DNA of 60,214 bases from an uncultured bacterium (GTDB taxonomy: Bacteria > Acidobacteriota > Thermoanaerobaculia > Thermoanaerobaculales > Thermoanaerobaculaceae). Shown piece after piece: positions 15,370 to 24,204 of this stretch. The notes below the pieces were generated by a model that had not been told where the DNA came from, ran no database searches, and worked only from the letters and a program-made list of their open reading frames with translations. The stretch covers positions 1 through 60,214 of the forward strand of contig CALEVZ010000030.1 in the NCBI GenBank assembly GCA_937924755.1. The letters are read 5' to 3'. The position numbers and the translations under genes are program-made. Each line of letters opens with the position of its first letter. The stretch's first letter is position 1.

Positions 15370-17169
15370 ATGCGCTTTTCCCAGTTTTTCGTCGCCATAC
15401 TGCTCGTTGCCATCGACGTCTTCGCCGCTTCGCCGCCGGAAAAGGCTGCTCCTCTGCAGCTTCCCCGCGTTGACCTGCAGCCCTGGCCGGATCGCGCCTT
15501 TGCCGAGCTGGTCCTGGACGAGCCCAACCTCGCCGCCGCCCTGCTGGCCAACCCGGCGTGGCGCTCGCTGCAGCAGGCGCCGTGGGAGCTTCCGGCCTCC
15601 ACCGCCCTCGCCGAGGAGCTCCACAGGCTCCTCGCCGACGTGAGTTTTCTCCAGCCGGTCACCCTCCAGGTGGTCCTCGGAGCGGTAGAGGGAGCGGCTC
15701 CGAGCGCCACCGTGATCCGCGATTCCGCCGTGGTTCGTTGGCCGCTCTCCCCACCACCCACGGCCGCCGAGCTGGCCCGCCTTCTCGTGCCCGCGTTGCT
15801 GACCGCGGCGCACAGTCCCGCCGCGCCCGACCCCTCGTGCAGCGAGCCGTTGCTGGCCATGGCCGAGGCGCTGGTATTCGGTGGGCGCATTGCCCAGGCC
15901 ACCCTGCCTCCCGCCCTGCGGCCGGTGAGCGAATGGTTCGAGCCCCGAGACGCGACCTCTGCAATTGCAACCTTTGCGGCCCAGGTGCTAGACCCCAAAG
16001 TACCCTGGCGGGTGCGCGAGTCGCACGCCGCGCGCCTGGCTCGGGGTGGGGCCGGTCCCGAGCTGGCCAACGCGGCCGCCGTTCTCCTCGAGGCGTTCGG
16101 TGATGTCCAGGCGGCTAGCCGCCGACCCTGCGAGCTCCTGCGCACCTGGCGCGCGGCGCGCGGCAAGCCCTTCCCGCCCATCCCGACGACCCTCCGCCGG
16201 GCCATCGACGAGGGGGCGAGCGCCGGAATCCCCTCCGACGCCCGCGGTGGCCTGGACCTCCAGCGCGAGGCCGCCGACATCGCTCGCTCGGCGCTGCAAC
16301 GAGTGCTCGATCGCGGTGAGGTGCCGGCCGCGCCGTTGCCGCCCACAACTCCCCTCACCCAGCGCGCCCTGGCCGCCGCCAACGCCCGCGCCGCGGGCTC
16401 CCCCCGGGTGTGCGACCTGCTGGGCGAGACCCTGCCCGCCGGCCTGCGCACCGGGTGCCGGGAGCACAACGAGAGTGGCGGATGGGTGTACGTTCGTCCC
16501 GGGGAGCGTTTCGACATCGTTGCCCGGGCCAGCACCGGCGAAGAGGCGGTGCTGCTGCGATGGCACCGCTGGGTGTTGTTCCCCATGGTGGGTGATATAG
16601 GTCGCGATCTTTTCTTCGTCGATGAGCAGGGGATTCAGCACGTCGACCTGGCCGGCGGCGCGCCTCCCGCCGTGCACTGGGAAGGGTCGTTCCGCACCCT
16701 CGCGCGCCGTCCCGGGGCAGCCGGCCTGGCCGTGGTGTCATGGCCTGCGGGCGAGGTGCTGGTGGAGATCGGTGAAGAGCGCCGGGCCCTGGGCGTCAAG
16801 GCCCGCGCCGGTTTGGCCTGGCTCGACCGCGATCTGTTGGTGGCCGCCGACGACGGAGCCCTGGTGCTCATTTCCCTCACCGGCCAGGCTCGCCGCCTGC
16901 CGCTTTCCGCACCGTGCATCCGATCCTTGGCGGTGTCCTCCGGAGCCGTGCTGGCCGCCCAGGAGATCCCCTGTCAACCCGGCCTGGTGCGCATCAACTT
17001 GGCCGAGGCGACTATCGAGCCGGTGCTCACGCCCGGATTCGCCCCCTTCGGTGTGCTAACGCTCCCCGACGGCACCCTGGTGATGGGCGGCGCGGAGGGG
17101 CTGTATCGGTGGAGCGGCGCCGGGAGTGCCGAGCGAATCGCCGCCGGGATCACCCCGGGGCCGGGGTGA
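15370..17169 (+). CDS. Secreted protein of unknown function
   Basis: I do not recognise the family of this 599-residue protein. It starts MRFSQFFVAILLVAIDVFA, a good signal peptide, then Ser-Pro-Pro. Residues 25-340 are mostly Ala- and Leu-rich helices, like a helical-repeat region. From about residue 350 the pattern changes to repeated beta strands (WVLFPMVGDIGRDLFFVDEQ, LAWLDRDLLVAADDGALVLI, FAPFGVLTLPDGTLVMGG, LYRWSG), which looks like a beta-propeller. An upstream in-frame extension to 14929 crosses the HU gene and was rejected. No ribosome binding site is obvious before the ATG at 15370. Its stop codon lies in a 9-bp-arm palindrome. Confidence 0.7.
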   Translation: MRFSQFFVAILLVAIDVFAASPPEKAAPLQLPRVDLQPWPDRAFAELVLDEPNLAAALLANPAWRSLQQAPWELPASTALAEELHRLLADVSFLQPVTLQVVLGAVEGAAPSATVIRDSAVVRWPLSPPPTAAELARLLVPALLTAAHSPAAPDPSCSEPLLAMAEALVFGGRIAQATLPPALRPVSEWFEPRDATSAIATFAAQVLDPKVPWRVRESHAARLARGGAGPELANAAAVLLEAFGDVQAASRRPCELLRTWRAARGKPFPPIPTTLRRAIDEGASAGIPSDARGGLDLQREAADIARSALQRVLDRGEVPAAPLPPTTPLTQRALAAANARAAGSPRVCDLLGETLPAGLRTGCREHNESGGWVYVRPGERFDIVARASTGEEAVLLRWHRWVLFPMVGDIGRDLFFVDEQGIQHVDLAGGAPPAVHWEGSFRTLARRPGAAGLAVVSWPAGEVLVEIGEERRALGVKARAGLAWLDRDLLVAADDGALVLISLTGQARRLPLSAPCIRSLAVSSGAVLAAQEIPCQPGLVRINLAEATIEPVLTPGFAPFGVLTLPDGTLVMGGAEGLYRWSGAGSAERIAAGITPGPG

Positions 17170-17171
17170 TC
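17148..17171. terminator. Strong hairpin at a convergent gene junction
   Basis: GATCACCCC and GGGGTGATC form perfect 9-bp arms around a GGGGCC loop. The hairpin contains the stop codon of the gene at 15370 and part of the rsgA stop. There is no T-run on either strand, so it may act as a bidirectional RNA end protector or weak terminator. Confidence 0.5.
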
Positions 17172-18081
17172 AGCGCTGCCTGGCCAGCTCCTCCGCCAAC
17201 TTGAGAAAGGAGTTGTAGCGACGGGAAGACAACGCCCCCGTCTCGACGGCCGCCTTGACGGCGCAGTCGGCGGTGGTGGTGGCGTGAGTGCAGTCGGCAA
17301 AGGCGCACTGACCGGCCCACCTGGCGACATCGGGGAAGTAGCCGACCAGTTCCTCGGGCCCGAAGTTCCACAGCCCGAACTCCTTCACTCCCGGGGTGTC
17401 GACCACGAAGCCGGCGCCGGGCAGCGGCAGCAACTGTGCCGTCGTGGTGGTGTGCCGACCCTTGCCGGTGGCCTCCGAAATGGTCCCCTCGCGCAGCTTG
17501 TACCCAGGGTGAATGGCGTTGAGCAGTGCCGACTTGCCAACCCCGGATGGGCCGCAAAACAGGGTGGTGTGGCCTGCCACCGCCCGCTTCAGGGCTCCCA
17601 TACCCCGCGCCGTGCGTGCCGAGGTGAGCACGATGGGGTAGCCGGCGTCCTGGTAGTCACCGACCCAGCCGTCGATGCCTGCGGTTCCCTGGTCGATCTT
17701 GTTGAAGCAGATGATGGGCGAAATCCCGGCCGCATGACAGGCCACCAACAGGCGGTCCAGAAGCCGCGGGTTGGGTTCCGGCGAGCTCGTCGCCATCACC
17801 ACCACGGCCTGGTCCACGTTGGCCGCCACCACCCGCGGCCGTCCGGTCTCCGGCGAGCGCCGCACCAGCACCGTCGTGCGTTTTTCCACCGCGGTCACGA
17901 CGTATTGGGGAGGTCTTCCCTCCAGGAGGACGCGATCCCCCACCACCAGACGGAGATCTTCCTCCGCCCCGAGGAACCGCAGCCGGCGGCGGAACGGTGC
18001 GACCACCGTCTCCTCGCCCACTTGCACCCGCACCAGGGGGCCGAACACGGCGGTCACCACGCCGTGGTGGTGTTCCTTCAC
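17170..18081 (-). CDS. rsgA: Ribosome biogenesis GTPase RsgA
   Basis: RsgA is a circularly permuted GTPase that helps 30S subunit maturation. The order of motifs is permuted as expected: an OB-fold N-terminus (GVVTAVFGPLVRVQVGEE), ICFNKID (G4), VLTSART (G5), CGPSGVGKSALLN (G1, near residue 175), VDTPGVKEFGLW (G3), then a zinc-binding tail CAFADCTHATTTADC. The start is uncertain. A GTG at 18081 fits the family's N-terminus, giving 303 residues; an ATG at 18162 would add a Pro/Ala-rich leader. Neither has a good ribosome binding site. Confidence 0.92.
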   Translation of the reverse strand: MKEHHHGVVTAVFGPLVRVQVGEETVVAPFRRRLRFLGAEEDLRLVVGDRVLLEGRPPQYVVTAVEKRTTVLVRRSPETGRPRVVAANVDQAVVVMATSSPEPNPRLLDRLLVACHAAGISPIICFNKIDQGTAGIDGWVGDYQDAGYPIVLTSARTARGMGALKRAVAGHTTLFCGPSGVGKSALLNAIHPGYKLREGTISEATGKGRHTTTTAQLLPLPGAGFVVDTPGVKEFGLWNFGPEELVGYFPDVARWAGQCAFADCTHATTTADCAVKAAVETGALSSRRYNSFLKLAEELARQR

Positions 18082-18225
18082 GCTTATGAGTGTAACACCG
18101 GCGAGGAGCAGCTTTCGCGCAGCACCGGGGGGAAGGGGCGGCGCGATGCCGGGCGCCGCCATCCCCTGCGGCGCCGGGAAGCGCCGTCTGGCAGGCCGAG
18201 CGGGGTGGTGCCGGCCCGCACAAAA

Positions 18226-18259
18226 TCCCACGTTCGAGGGGTTGACAGGAGAGAGAGTG
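18226..18259 (+). repeat. Cassette-associated repeat element, copy A
   Basis: ATCCCACGTTCGAGGGG is followed at once by TTGACA and then a short GA tract of about four units. It is the most divergent of four copies (GGGGT in place of GGGAT in the right arm). It lies 23 bp before the signal-peptide start at 18282. The arms ATCCC and GGGRT form an inverted repeat around ACGTTCGA. Confidence 0.75.
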
Positions 18260-18281
18260 CTGCCCCGGGAATAACGCGCAG

Positions 18282-19012
18282 ATGCGAGCACAGCGGAGCG
18301 TGCACCGCAGGGCATGGCTGATCGCGGCGTTGGTGGCGACGGCGGCCACGGCCGCCAGCTCGATCGCTACGAGGTGGCCGAACGGGCCGAGGTCATCGCC
18401 GGGGAGCTGGGACTGGCCGAGGCCGGCACGCCGCGCGGCGGCCGCCCTCTGGTGGTCGGAAAAGAGACCTGGTTTGTCCCCGACATGGCCTACGAGCTCT
18501 GGCGAGCCGCCCAGCGCGGCAAACCGTTTCGCCGCCTCGTTCCCCCTGCCTGCCTGGCGGCGACGGCGCGGTTTGCCAGCGCCGAGGAGACCGCCACGCG
18601 CGCCCGCGAGCGGGCCAGACTCTTCCCCGAACCGGTGCGGCGCGCCATCGAGCGGCAGGCGGCCGCCGGGACGTTGCGCCCCATCGTGCAGCGCGCCACC
18701 CGCGGCGTGGCGGCGCGCGGCACACTGGTGGCCGTCCAGCTCACCGATCCGCGCATGGAAGGGGGTGGCCGCCTCGATCTCTGGGACGTGAGTCGCGAAG
18801 AGCTGCTGGCCGTCGTGCCGGTGTCCGCCGCGGCCGGCCTGTTGGCCGTGGGGGACGGCTTTGTCTGGCTGACGCACGAGGGCGAGCTGTTGCGCCGCCT
18901 GCCCCTCCCCGAGGGCGGTGAACCCCTCGCCGACCCCTGCGCGGCGCTGGCGCCGCCGCCAACCGCCGTCGCCGACTCTCCCACCCCCCACCCTCGCCCG
19001 CAGCACCCCTGA
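18282..19012 (+). pseudogene. Secreted-protein gene with an apparent single-base frameshift
   Basis: The ATG at 18282 opens a clear signal peptide (WLIAALVATAATAAS) but that frame then turns into Arg/Pro/Ser-rich shadow sequence. A different frame, one base back, becomes protein-like from about 18359 (LDRYEVAERAEVIAGELGLA, then LVVGKETWFVPDMAYELWRA, then LLAVGDGFVWLTHEGELLRR) and ends at 19012. Joined, they would make a secreted protein of about 240 residues. This suggests loss of one base near 18340-18362, by mutation or sequencing error. An intact alternative would start at ATG 18314 without a signal peptide or ribosome site. Family unknown. It follows repeat copy A, as the other cassette genes follow theirs. 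Confidence 0.55.
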
Positions 19013-19039
19013 CTCTCACGCCGGGGCTTTCGCCGCCGC

Positions 19040-19084
19040 ATCCCACGTTCGAGGGATTGACAAGAGAGAGAGAGAGAGAGAGAG
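19040..19084 (+). repeat. Cassette-associated repeat element, copy B, with (AG)11
   Basis: ATCCCACGTTCGAGGGAT and TGACA are followed by eleven AG dinucleotides (19063-19084) and AATCGC. It lies 47 bp upstream of the start at 19132. TTGACA (19057-19062) equals a -35 box, and the AG tract would lie in the spacer region. Confidence 0.85.
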
Positions 19085-19131
19085 AATCGCGCCAAGCAAT
19101 CGAGGCACGGAAGGTGTCTTAGAGAGGGTCG

Positions 19132-19458
19132 ATGATGAAGAAGGCACGGTCGCTCTCGACGCTGGCAGTTGTGGCGCTGTCGGCGGTCTGCGTGGCACCC
19201 ATCGCCGGCGCCGATGAGATCGATTACGACGACTTTGACCTCTGGTACTGCCTGATCACGGGCTCGTGCTCCTCGCAACAGGGCGGGCCGAACTGTCAAG
19301 GTGGCTGCCTGGTCTGCACGTCGGTTCTCTGGCATTCGTACTGCGAAGCGGCGAACAGCCAGTGGGGAAAGTGCATCTGCACGACGTGGCTGCTGGGGGG
19401 CACCGTCCAGTGCACGCTTTCCGGGCAATCGTGCGACGGTATCATCGTGACGCCATGA
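19132..19458 (+). CDS. Small secreted cysteine-rich protein, cassette 1
   Basis: The 108-residue product has a signal peptide (LSTLAVVALSAVCVAPIAGA) with likely cleavage before DEIDYDD. The mature part of about 81 residues contains ten cysteines (40, 46, 55, 59, 62, 71, 81, 83, 94, 101), an even number suited to five disulfides, plus several Gly and Trp. I do not recognise the family. No RiPP-type modifying enzyme is nearby. It starts 47 bp after repeat copy B. Its stop overlaps the next start as ATGA, so it is translationally coupled to the larger secreted partner. Two start codons (19132 and 19135) are possible. Confidence 0.75.
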   Translation: MMKKARSLSTLAVVALSAVCVAPIAGADEIDYDDFDLWYCLITGSCSSQQGGPNCQGGCLVCTSVLWHSYCEAANSQWGKCICTTWLLGGTVQCTLSGQSCDGIIVTP

Positions 19459-21710
19459 CCGGAATTGCACTCGCTCTGTTGTTGGCGGGCGGGCCGTCCC
19501 CGGCGGCGGTGCCCGTCGAGGTCACGGTACGGCCGGGCGCGTCGGCCGAGCCTCCCCCGCCCGTGGTGCACGTGCGCGCCACAGCGGAGTCCGGCGCCCA
19601 GCAGGAGCGGCGTTGCCCGCTTGATCAGCCCTGCATCATGAGTCTGGCGCCGGGCCAGAGATGGCAGTTCGAGGTGATCGAGAACGATGTCTGGAGCACC
19701 CCCCAGACCCTCGTACCGGAGGCCGGCACCACGACGGGCGTGACGCTCGAAGTGTGGCACGCCGGGAGAGTCGGCGGCACCCTGGTTGTCCCCGAGGGGG
19801 AAGACGTCCCGCCCGGTTCACTGGCGCTGCGGGGAACGGCGGCGGCAGGACCGGTGGCCGGCAGCCTCCCGGCCGCTTTCGAAGTCCTTTGCCCGGTGGT
19901 GGACGGTGGGTTCGACTGCCGAGTGCCTGCCGGTTCATGGGACGTACGCCTCCGCGCCCGAGGCTTCGTCTCCTTCTACCGCTGGAACCTGGCGGTGAGC
20001 AAGGGGAAGCGTGTCGATCTGGGCGGCTTGCGACTGCGGCGGGGAGCCTCCTTGGTGGGCAAGGTCGAGGCCTTCGACGGGCGGGATATTCATGAGAAGA
20101 CGCGTCTCATGCTGGCCCCCCAGGATGTGGGCAGAAACCAAGGGGGCGCTGAGGCCGCTCGTAGCCGTCTGCGAGTCGAGCTCGCGGGCCTGGGGCCGGA
20201 TGGCTTTTTCCACTTCGCAGGTCTTCCGGCCGGCACCTTCGCCCTCGCAGTGTCCCACCCCTCCTACGCGCCCGCCATGGTTTTCCCGCTGACACTCGCC
20301 GAGAACGCGGAGACCGAGCTGCGCCGTCCGGTTGTCCTGGACGAGCCTCTCACTCTCCGGGTGCGGATCGTGCCTGCCCGGACGCCCGACGAGGCGGATT
20401 GGCGCGTGGAGCTCAGCCGTGCCGGCCTGCATCCTGACAACTGGTTGCCCGCGGCGCCCAGTCGGTGGAGCGTCGCGGGCGCGATCGAGTGGGGTCGCCT
20501 TCCGGCCGGCGCTTACCTCGCCGATGTCTACGACGCTACTGGCTCCCGATGGGCGCGCCAGCGTGTGGAGCTTGCCGCCGGCTCCACGGACCACGAGGTT
20601 CGCTTGGGGCGGGTGGTGGTGACGGGCCGCGTGCGAGCGGGCGGCACCCCCGTGGCAGGCTCCCTGGTTTTCGGAGGCCTGTGGGGCGAGGTCAGGATTT
20701 CGGCGGAGAGCGGCGAGGACGGCCGCTTCGTCGCCGTGCTGCCGCGCAGCGGAGGCTGGCAGGTGGGGGTCACGGTGCGGGGAGATCAAGGTTTCGTACG
20801 CGACGGGATCCGCGTCGAGGTCCCCGAAGGGGAGGCGGGTGGGAGGCCGGTTGAGGTGGACATCACACTGCCCGGCGGCGAAGTCTCCGGGACCGTCGTG
20901 TCTTCCAACGGTACCCTACGGGCCGGAGCGACGGTGTACGCCTCCCACCCGGAGGCGAGCGTTGGAGTGACGGCCCGGGTGGTAACCGGTGCCGATGGCG
21001 GGTTTCGTTTGCGGGGCCTGTCGCCGGGACCGCTCTGGCTGTGGGCCACGGCCGGCAACGACAAGAGCGAACAACTCCTGGTGGTGGTCCAGGAGCGCCG
21101 CACCACGGCGGCCGTGCGGCTGCGGCTGCAGGAGCGCCGCCGTCTGGAGGGGCGGGTGATGAGCCCGGCAGGTCCCGTGGTCGGCGCCCAGGTGGTGGTC
21201 ATCCCCATCGGCAGCGTGTTTGTGGAGGAAGCCAGCACCAACCCGGACGGTTCGTTTTCCGTGGAGGTGCCGGCAGTAGCACGGCAGTTCACCGTGCTGG
21301 CGATGGCGTCGGGGTACGCCCTGTCCTGGGCCGGCTACACCAGCGATCGCAACCAGCCTCTGCTGGTCGCGCTGGACAGTGGAGGGGGCAGCGTTCGTCT
21401 CCGCTTCTCCTCCCGCGACCACACCGTTCCCGAGGGCTACTACACCCCGGTGCTGGTCAGGGATGGCAGCCCTGTCTGGATGGGCCTCCTGTACCGCTGG
21501 CTCGCCGCCCACGGCCTCACCTACGGGGAACTGGAATCTCGCGGGCTTCCCAACATGCCCAGCGGGTCGTACAGCGCCTGCCTGCTTCCTCCCGAGGCCC
21601 TCGCCGGCGTGATTCAAGGGGTCGTCGCCGGGGGACACTGCTCCAGCGGGTTTCTCCCGCGCGGCGGCGACATCACTCTCGCCCTCCCTGATCCGCAGCG
21701 GCCCGAGTGA
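19455..21710 (+). CDS. Large secreted protein with repeated carboxypeptidase-regulatory-like beta domains
   Basis: The 751-residue product begins MTGIALALLLAGGPSPAA, a signal peptide. It contains several beta-sandwich units with the CarboxypepD_reg-like rhythm: GGTLVVPEGEDVPPGSLAL, LVGKVEAFDGRDI, VVTGRVRAGGTPVAGSLVF, GEVSGTVVSSNGTLRAGATV and LEGRVMSPAGPVVGAQVVV. Strings such as DGGFRLRGLSPGPLWLWA resemble the DGxFxxxxLpaG strand pair of such domains. There is no enzyme motif, so it is probably a surface or extracellular structural or binding protein. It is coupled to the cysteine-rich gene ahead of it through a 4-base overlap. Confidence 0.75.
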   Translation: MTGIALALLLAGGPSPAAVPVEVTVRPGASAEPPPPVVHVRATAESGAQQERRCPLDQPCIMSLAPGQRWQFEVIENDVWSTPQTLVPEAGTTTGVTLEVWHAGRVGGTLVVPEGEDVPPGSLALRGTAAAGPVAGSLPAAFEVLCPVVDGGFDCRVPAGSWDVRLRARGFVSFYRWNLAVSKGKRVDLGGLRLRRGASLVGKVEAFDGRDIHEKTRLMLAPQDVGRNQGGAEAARSRLRVELAGLGPDGFFHFAGLPAGTFALAVSHPSYAPAMVFPLTLAENAETELRRPVVLDEPLTLRVRIVPARTPDEADWRVELSRAGLHPDNWLPAAPSRWSVAGAIEWGRLPAGAYLADVYDATGSRWARQRVELAAGSTDHEVRLGRVVVTGRVRAGGTPVAGSLVFGGLWGEVRISAESGEDGRFVAVLPRSGGWQVGVTVRGDQGFVRDGIRVEVPEGEAGGRPVEVDITLPGGEVSGTVVSSNGTLRAGATVYASHPEASVGVTARVVTGADGGFRLRGLSPGPLWLWATAGNDKSEQLLVVVQERRTTAAVRLRLQERRRLEGRVMSPAGPVVGAQVVVIPIGSVFVEEASTNPDGSFSVEVPAVARQFTVLAMASGYALSWAGYTSDRNQPLLVALDSGGGSVRLRFSSRDHTVPEGYYTPVLVRDGSPVWMGLLYRWLAAHGLTYGELESRGLPNMPSGSYSACLLPPEALAGVIQGVVAGGHCSSGFLPRGGDITLALPDPQRPE

Positions 21711-21821
21711 GAGAGACGGCACCTGTCGCGTCGCAGCGCCACGCCCGGGCACGCTTTTTGGCTCGGTCGCCCAGCCCGCCCGCGGCACCCATGGCATTCG
21801 CGGTCAAGCCGCCGCCGCCGC

Positions 21822-21878
<57 letters not shown>

Positions 21879-21897
21879 CGTACGAAAGGAGAATGTA

Positions 21898-22293
21898 GTG
21901 ACACGTTGCGTGATGACTCTCAGCCGGCCTCTTCTTTTCGGCGTACGTGGGGCCTTCTTCGGCCTGGCGCCAATGGCGAGTACTGGCACCGCGCCCGACA
22001 ACAGCGACCCGAGAAGCTTACCGAGCGTTCATCGATGCTCCGATCACCCGGCCGCCGTTGCTGCGGCGCATCCCCAGGGCCGGAGTACGGGCGGAGAGGC
22101 GCCCGCATCCGCCGGCCTGGAAGGGGCAGTCGCCGCTGCCGGGTTGAGCGAGCCGCTGCGCCGGGGGGAGTTCCGCGACAACGCGAACTGCGTGCGCAAC
22201 TGGATGGGGGGTACGTGTTTTCTGCAGGACGACTCGGTGTGCAGCCTTTTCGTTTATAAGGTCAACGATAATTGGTACATGGATTGTTACTGA
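21898..22293 (+). CDS. Small secreted cysteine-containing protein, cassette 2
   Basis: The GTG at 21898 follows AAGGAG by six bases. The 131-residue product has a hydrophobic N-terminus (LLFGVRGAFFGLAPMAS) that looks like a signal peptide, a Pro/Ala/Ser-rich middle, and a compact tail with Cys98, Cys107, Cys115 and Cys130 (NCVRNWMGGTC, VCSLFVYKVNDNWYMDC). The tail of aromatic residues and four cysteines may be the functional part and the middle a propeptide or linker (inference). A competing ATG frame from 21876 gives Arg-rich shadow sequence and was rejected. It ends 7 bp before its larger partner. Confidence 0.65.
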   Translation: MTRCVMTLSRPLLFGVRGAFFGLAPMASTGTAPDNSDPRSLPSVHRCSDHPAAVAAAHPQGRSTGGEAPASAGLEGAVAAAGLSEPLRRGEFRDNANCVRNWMGGTCFLQDDSVCSLFVYKVNDNWYMDCY

Positions 22294-22300
22294 CGGCGGC

Positions 22301-23725
22301 GTGATGCGAGGCCTTCCTCCCCTCCGCCGTCCGCACCTACCGCTGACGATCGCGGCCGGCGTCCTGACCGTGGCGGCTGCCGCCGAAAAGCCGCAGCTCG
22401 TTGGTACAAGACTGTTGCAGAACACCTTCGTCACCTCCGTGGCGCCCGCCACCGGTGAGAGCAGAGACGGCAGGATCCTCCGTCTGGCTCGGATCAGCGA
22501 GAAACGCTACCTCGCTCTGGTGGAGGAGTCGCGTTTCCAGATCGACCCCTGGGCCGACACGAAAAAGATGGAAGAGGAGCGGCGAGGCAGCGGGAGCGTC
22601 TCTGCCGCCTTCAAGACCGCCAAGAGCACGCTCTCCCTGGCCATGTTGGACTCCACAGGAAGGATGGTGAAGCGTAGCGCGGGCGGACCGGATCTTTCGC
22701 CCGCCGTGAGCCCCTACCCGAACTCTCACCACCTCCCCCTGGTGATGGAAGCGAGCGAGCGCTGCCCGTACGCCATCCTCCACGCCTCGTCCAGGTCGTT
22801 GATCTGTTTCGATCACGAGCTGGGGTTCGTGGAAAAGGTAGAAATCCCGTTGGATGAAATCGGTGCCCCACGCGTCACCTTGACGGGAGCCAGCTCCACT
22901 ATCTCCTTCTTCGGCAGGCAGTACAGCCAGCGACCGGCCGTCGCGACCTTCAGCCAGGTGTACGACGCAAAACCCGAGATGCCCGTGGGCCTTGGCGTGC
23001 GGTTCGATCTCGAGGAAAGAGCCTGGCGCCCGTTCGCCGTCGAGCCGGCGCAGCTCGCCGGCGATCTCTCGCGCCTGGCGCGCGGCCCCTTGGGGGAGAA
23101 GGTTCAGCTGGCCCCGGCGAGCATCCAAATTGTGCCGTTTCGCGGCATGGATAAGGCCGCCGATTTCGGGGTGCTCATCGAGGCCGCGAGCAGCGAGCGA
23201 TTCGACAGCGCCGTGCGATTCGCGGGCACGCGGCATTTCTTCCGCAGCCGCCTGAGCGGCGAGGGACTGCAGGCGATTGAAGCCCTCCCTTTCTGGATCG
23301 TTCAAGAAGAGCGTGCCGACGTGGACATACGAGCGGTGGCCGGCGGCACCGCGGTGCATCTCCCGGCCTTCGCCAAGTACGCCGATTTGCAGGTCTTCGA
23401 ACGAGGTGAACGGCGCTTCGCCGTGGCGTTCGACCTGGCCTTCAAGGCTCGGCACGCCGACGGCACCTACGACCCGAGCAGCTGGTCGGCCCTCCAAGTC
23501 TTGGTGCTCTTTTCCGGCAGCAAGGTCGACCAGGTCCTTCGCCTGGACGATGAGCTTTTGGCGAAAGCAGCGCAACCGCTCTCGCTCGGCGACCGCTGGG
23601 CGGCTCTCCTCAAACTCGTGGATACTGTGGGCAAAGACGAGTATGCGTTCTGGGCGTTATGTGGCAGTCGCCACAAACCCAACAAGGCGGAGCGTTGCAT
23701 CGCGGTGGCAAGCTTGCGGGAATGA
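22301..23725 (+). CDS. Secreted partner protein, cassette 2
   Basis: I do not recognise this 474-residue protein. It starts at GTG 22301 or ATG 22304, with a signal peptide (LPLTIAAGVLTVAAAAE). The body alternates beta strands (RILRLARISEKRYLALVEES, LDSTGRMVKRSAGGPDLSP, RSLICFDHELGFVEKVEIP, LQALEALPFW-like segments), as in a propeller or WD-like fold. A cysteine-containing tail (FWALCGSRHKPNKAERCIAV) closes it. It follows the small cysteine protein by 7 bp, as in the other cassettes, so a functional pair is likely though its role is unknown. Confidence 0.7.
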   Translation: MMRGLPPLRRPHLPLTIAAGVLTVAAAAEKPQLVGTRLLQNTFVTSVAPATGESRDGRILRLARISEKRYLALVEESRFQIDPWADTKKMEEERRGSGSVSAAFKTAKSTLSLAMLDSTGRMVKRSAGGPDLSPAVSPYPNSHHLPLVMEASERCPYAILHASSRSLICFDHELGFVEKVEIPLDEIGAPRVTLTGASSTISFFGRQYSQRPAVATFSQVYDAKPEMPVGLGVRFDLEERAWRPFAVEPAQLAGDLSRLARGPLGEKVQLAPASIQIVPFRGMDKAADFGVLIEAASSERFDSAVRFAGTRHFFRSRLSGEGLQAIEALPFWIVQEERADVDIRAVAGGTAVHLPAFAKYADLQVFERGERRFAVAFDLAFKARHADGTYDPSSWSALQVLVLFSGSKVDQVLRLDDELLAKAAQPLSLGDRWAALLKLVDTVGKDEYAFWALCGSRHKPNKAERCIAVASLRE

Positions 23726-23845
23726 GCGCACAAGGGCCGGACTCGACGGGGTCTTCGCCGCCATCGCCCGTCATCGCCGGTTGCCTTCGAGGCTGGCATC
23801 CGCTAGCGGCAACCCCGCCAGCCGGGACGTTGCCGGCGGCGCCGC

Positions 23846-23878
23846 ATCCCACGTTCGAGGGATTGACAAGAGAGAGAG
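23846..23878 (+). repeat. Cassette-associated repeat element, copy D, with (AG)5
   Basis: The identical core is followed by only five AG units (23869-23878), then AATGCGTACGGAAGGACAA. The sequence after the tract matches copy C, so these two cassettes share a longer 5' segment. The tract is 20 bp shorter than in copy C. Confidence 0.88.
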
Positions 23879-23898
23879 AATGCGTACGGAAGGACAAA

Positions 23899-24192
23899 AT
23901 GACGTACCGTGTGTGGCGCCTCAGTGGATTCGTCCTTCTTGGCGTGTTTGGTCTCTCCCTTGGCCTGGCCACCCCCTCCCTGGCGAATACCCAGATCGAT
24001 GAGTGCGTGGCCGCCGCCGGCTTCGACAGGCACCAGGAATGCACGTCGAAGACGAGCGGCCTTGGACAGTGCAACATGTGCTGCACTGCCACTCTAAACT
24101 GTACCCTATGGCACGGACGACTGCGGGAGATTCACAGTGCCATCACCGAGGACGAGGGATGCCGTGGCCACTGTCTCGCGGACTGGAGCTGA
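23899..24192 (+). CDS. Small secreted cysteine-rich protein, cassette 3
   Basis: The 97-residue product has a clear signal peptide (FVLLGVFGLSLGLATPSLA) with likely cleavage before NTQIDE. The mature region of about 68 residues has eight cysteines (36, 48, 58, 61, 62, 68, 88, 92), including CNMCC, again an even number. GGAAGGA precedes the ATG at 23899. A longer in-frame start at 23659 would run through the repeat and was rejected. The sequence shares no obvious alignment with the other two small proteins apart from the signal peptide and cysteine richness. It is followed 12 bp later by its partner gene. Confidence 0.75.
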   Translation: MTYRVWRLSGFVLLGVFGLSLGLATPSLANTQIDECVAAAGFDRHQECTSKTSGLGQCNMCCTATLNCTLWHGRLREIHSAITEDEGCRGHCLADWS

Positions 24193-24204
24193 GGAGAACC
24201 GACC

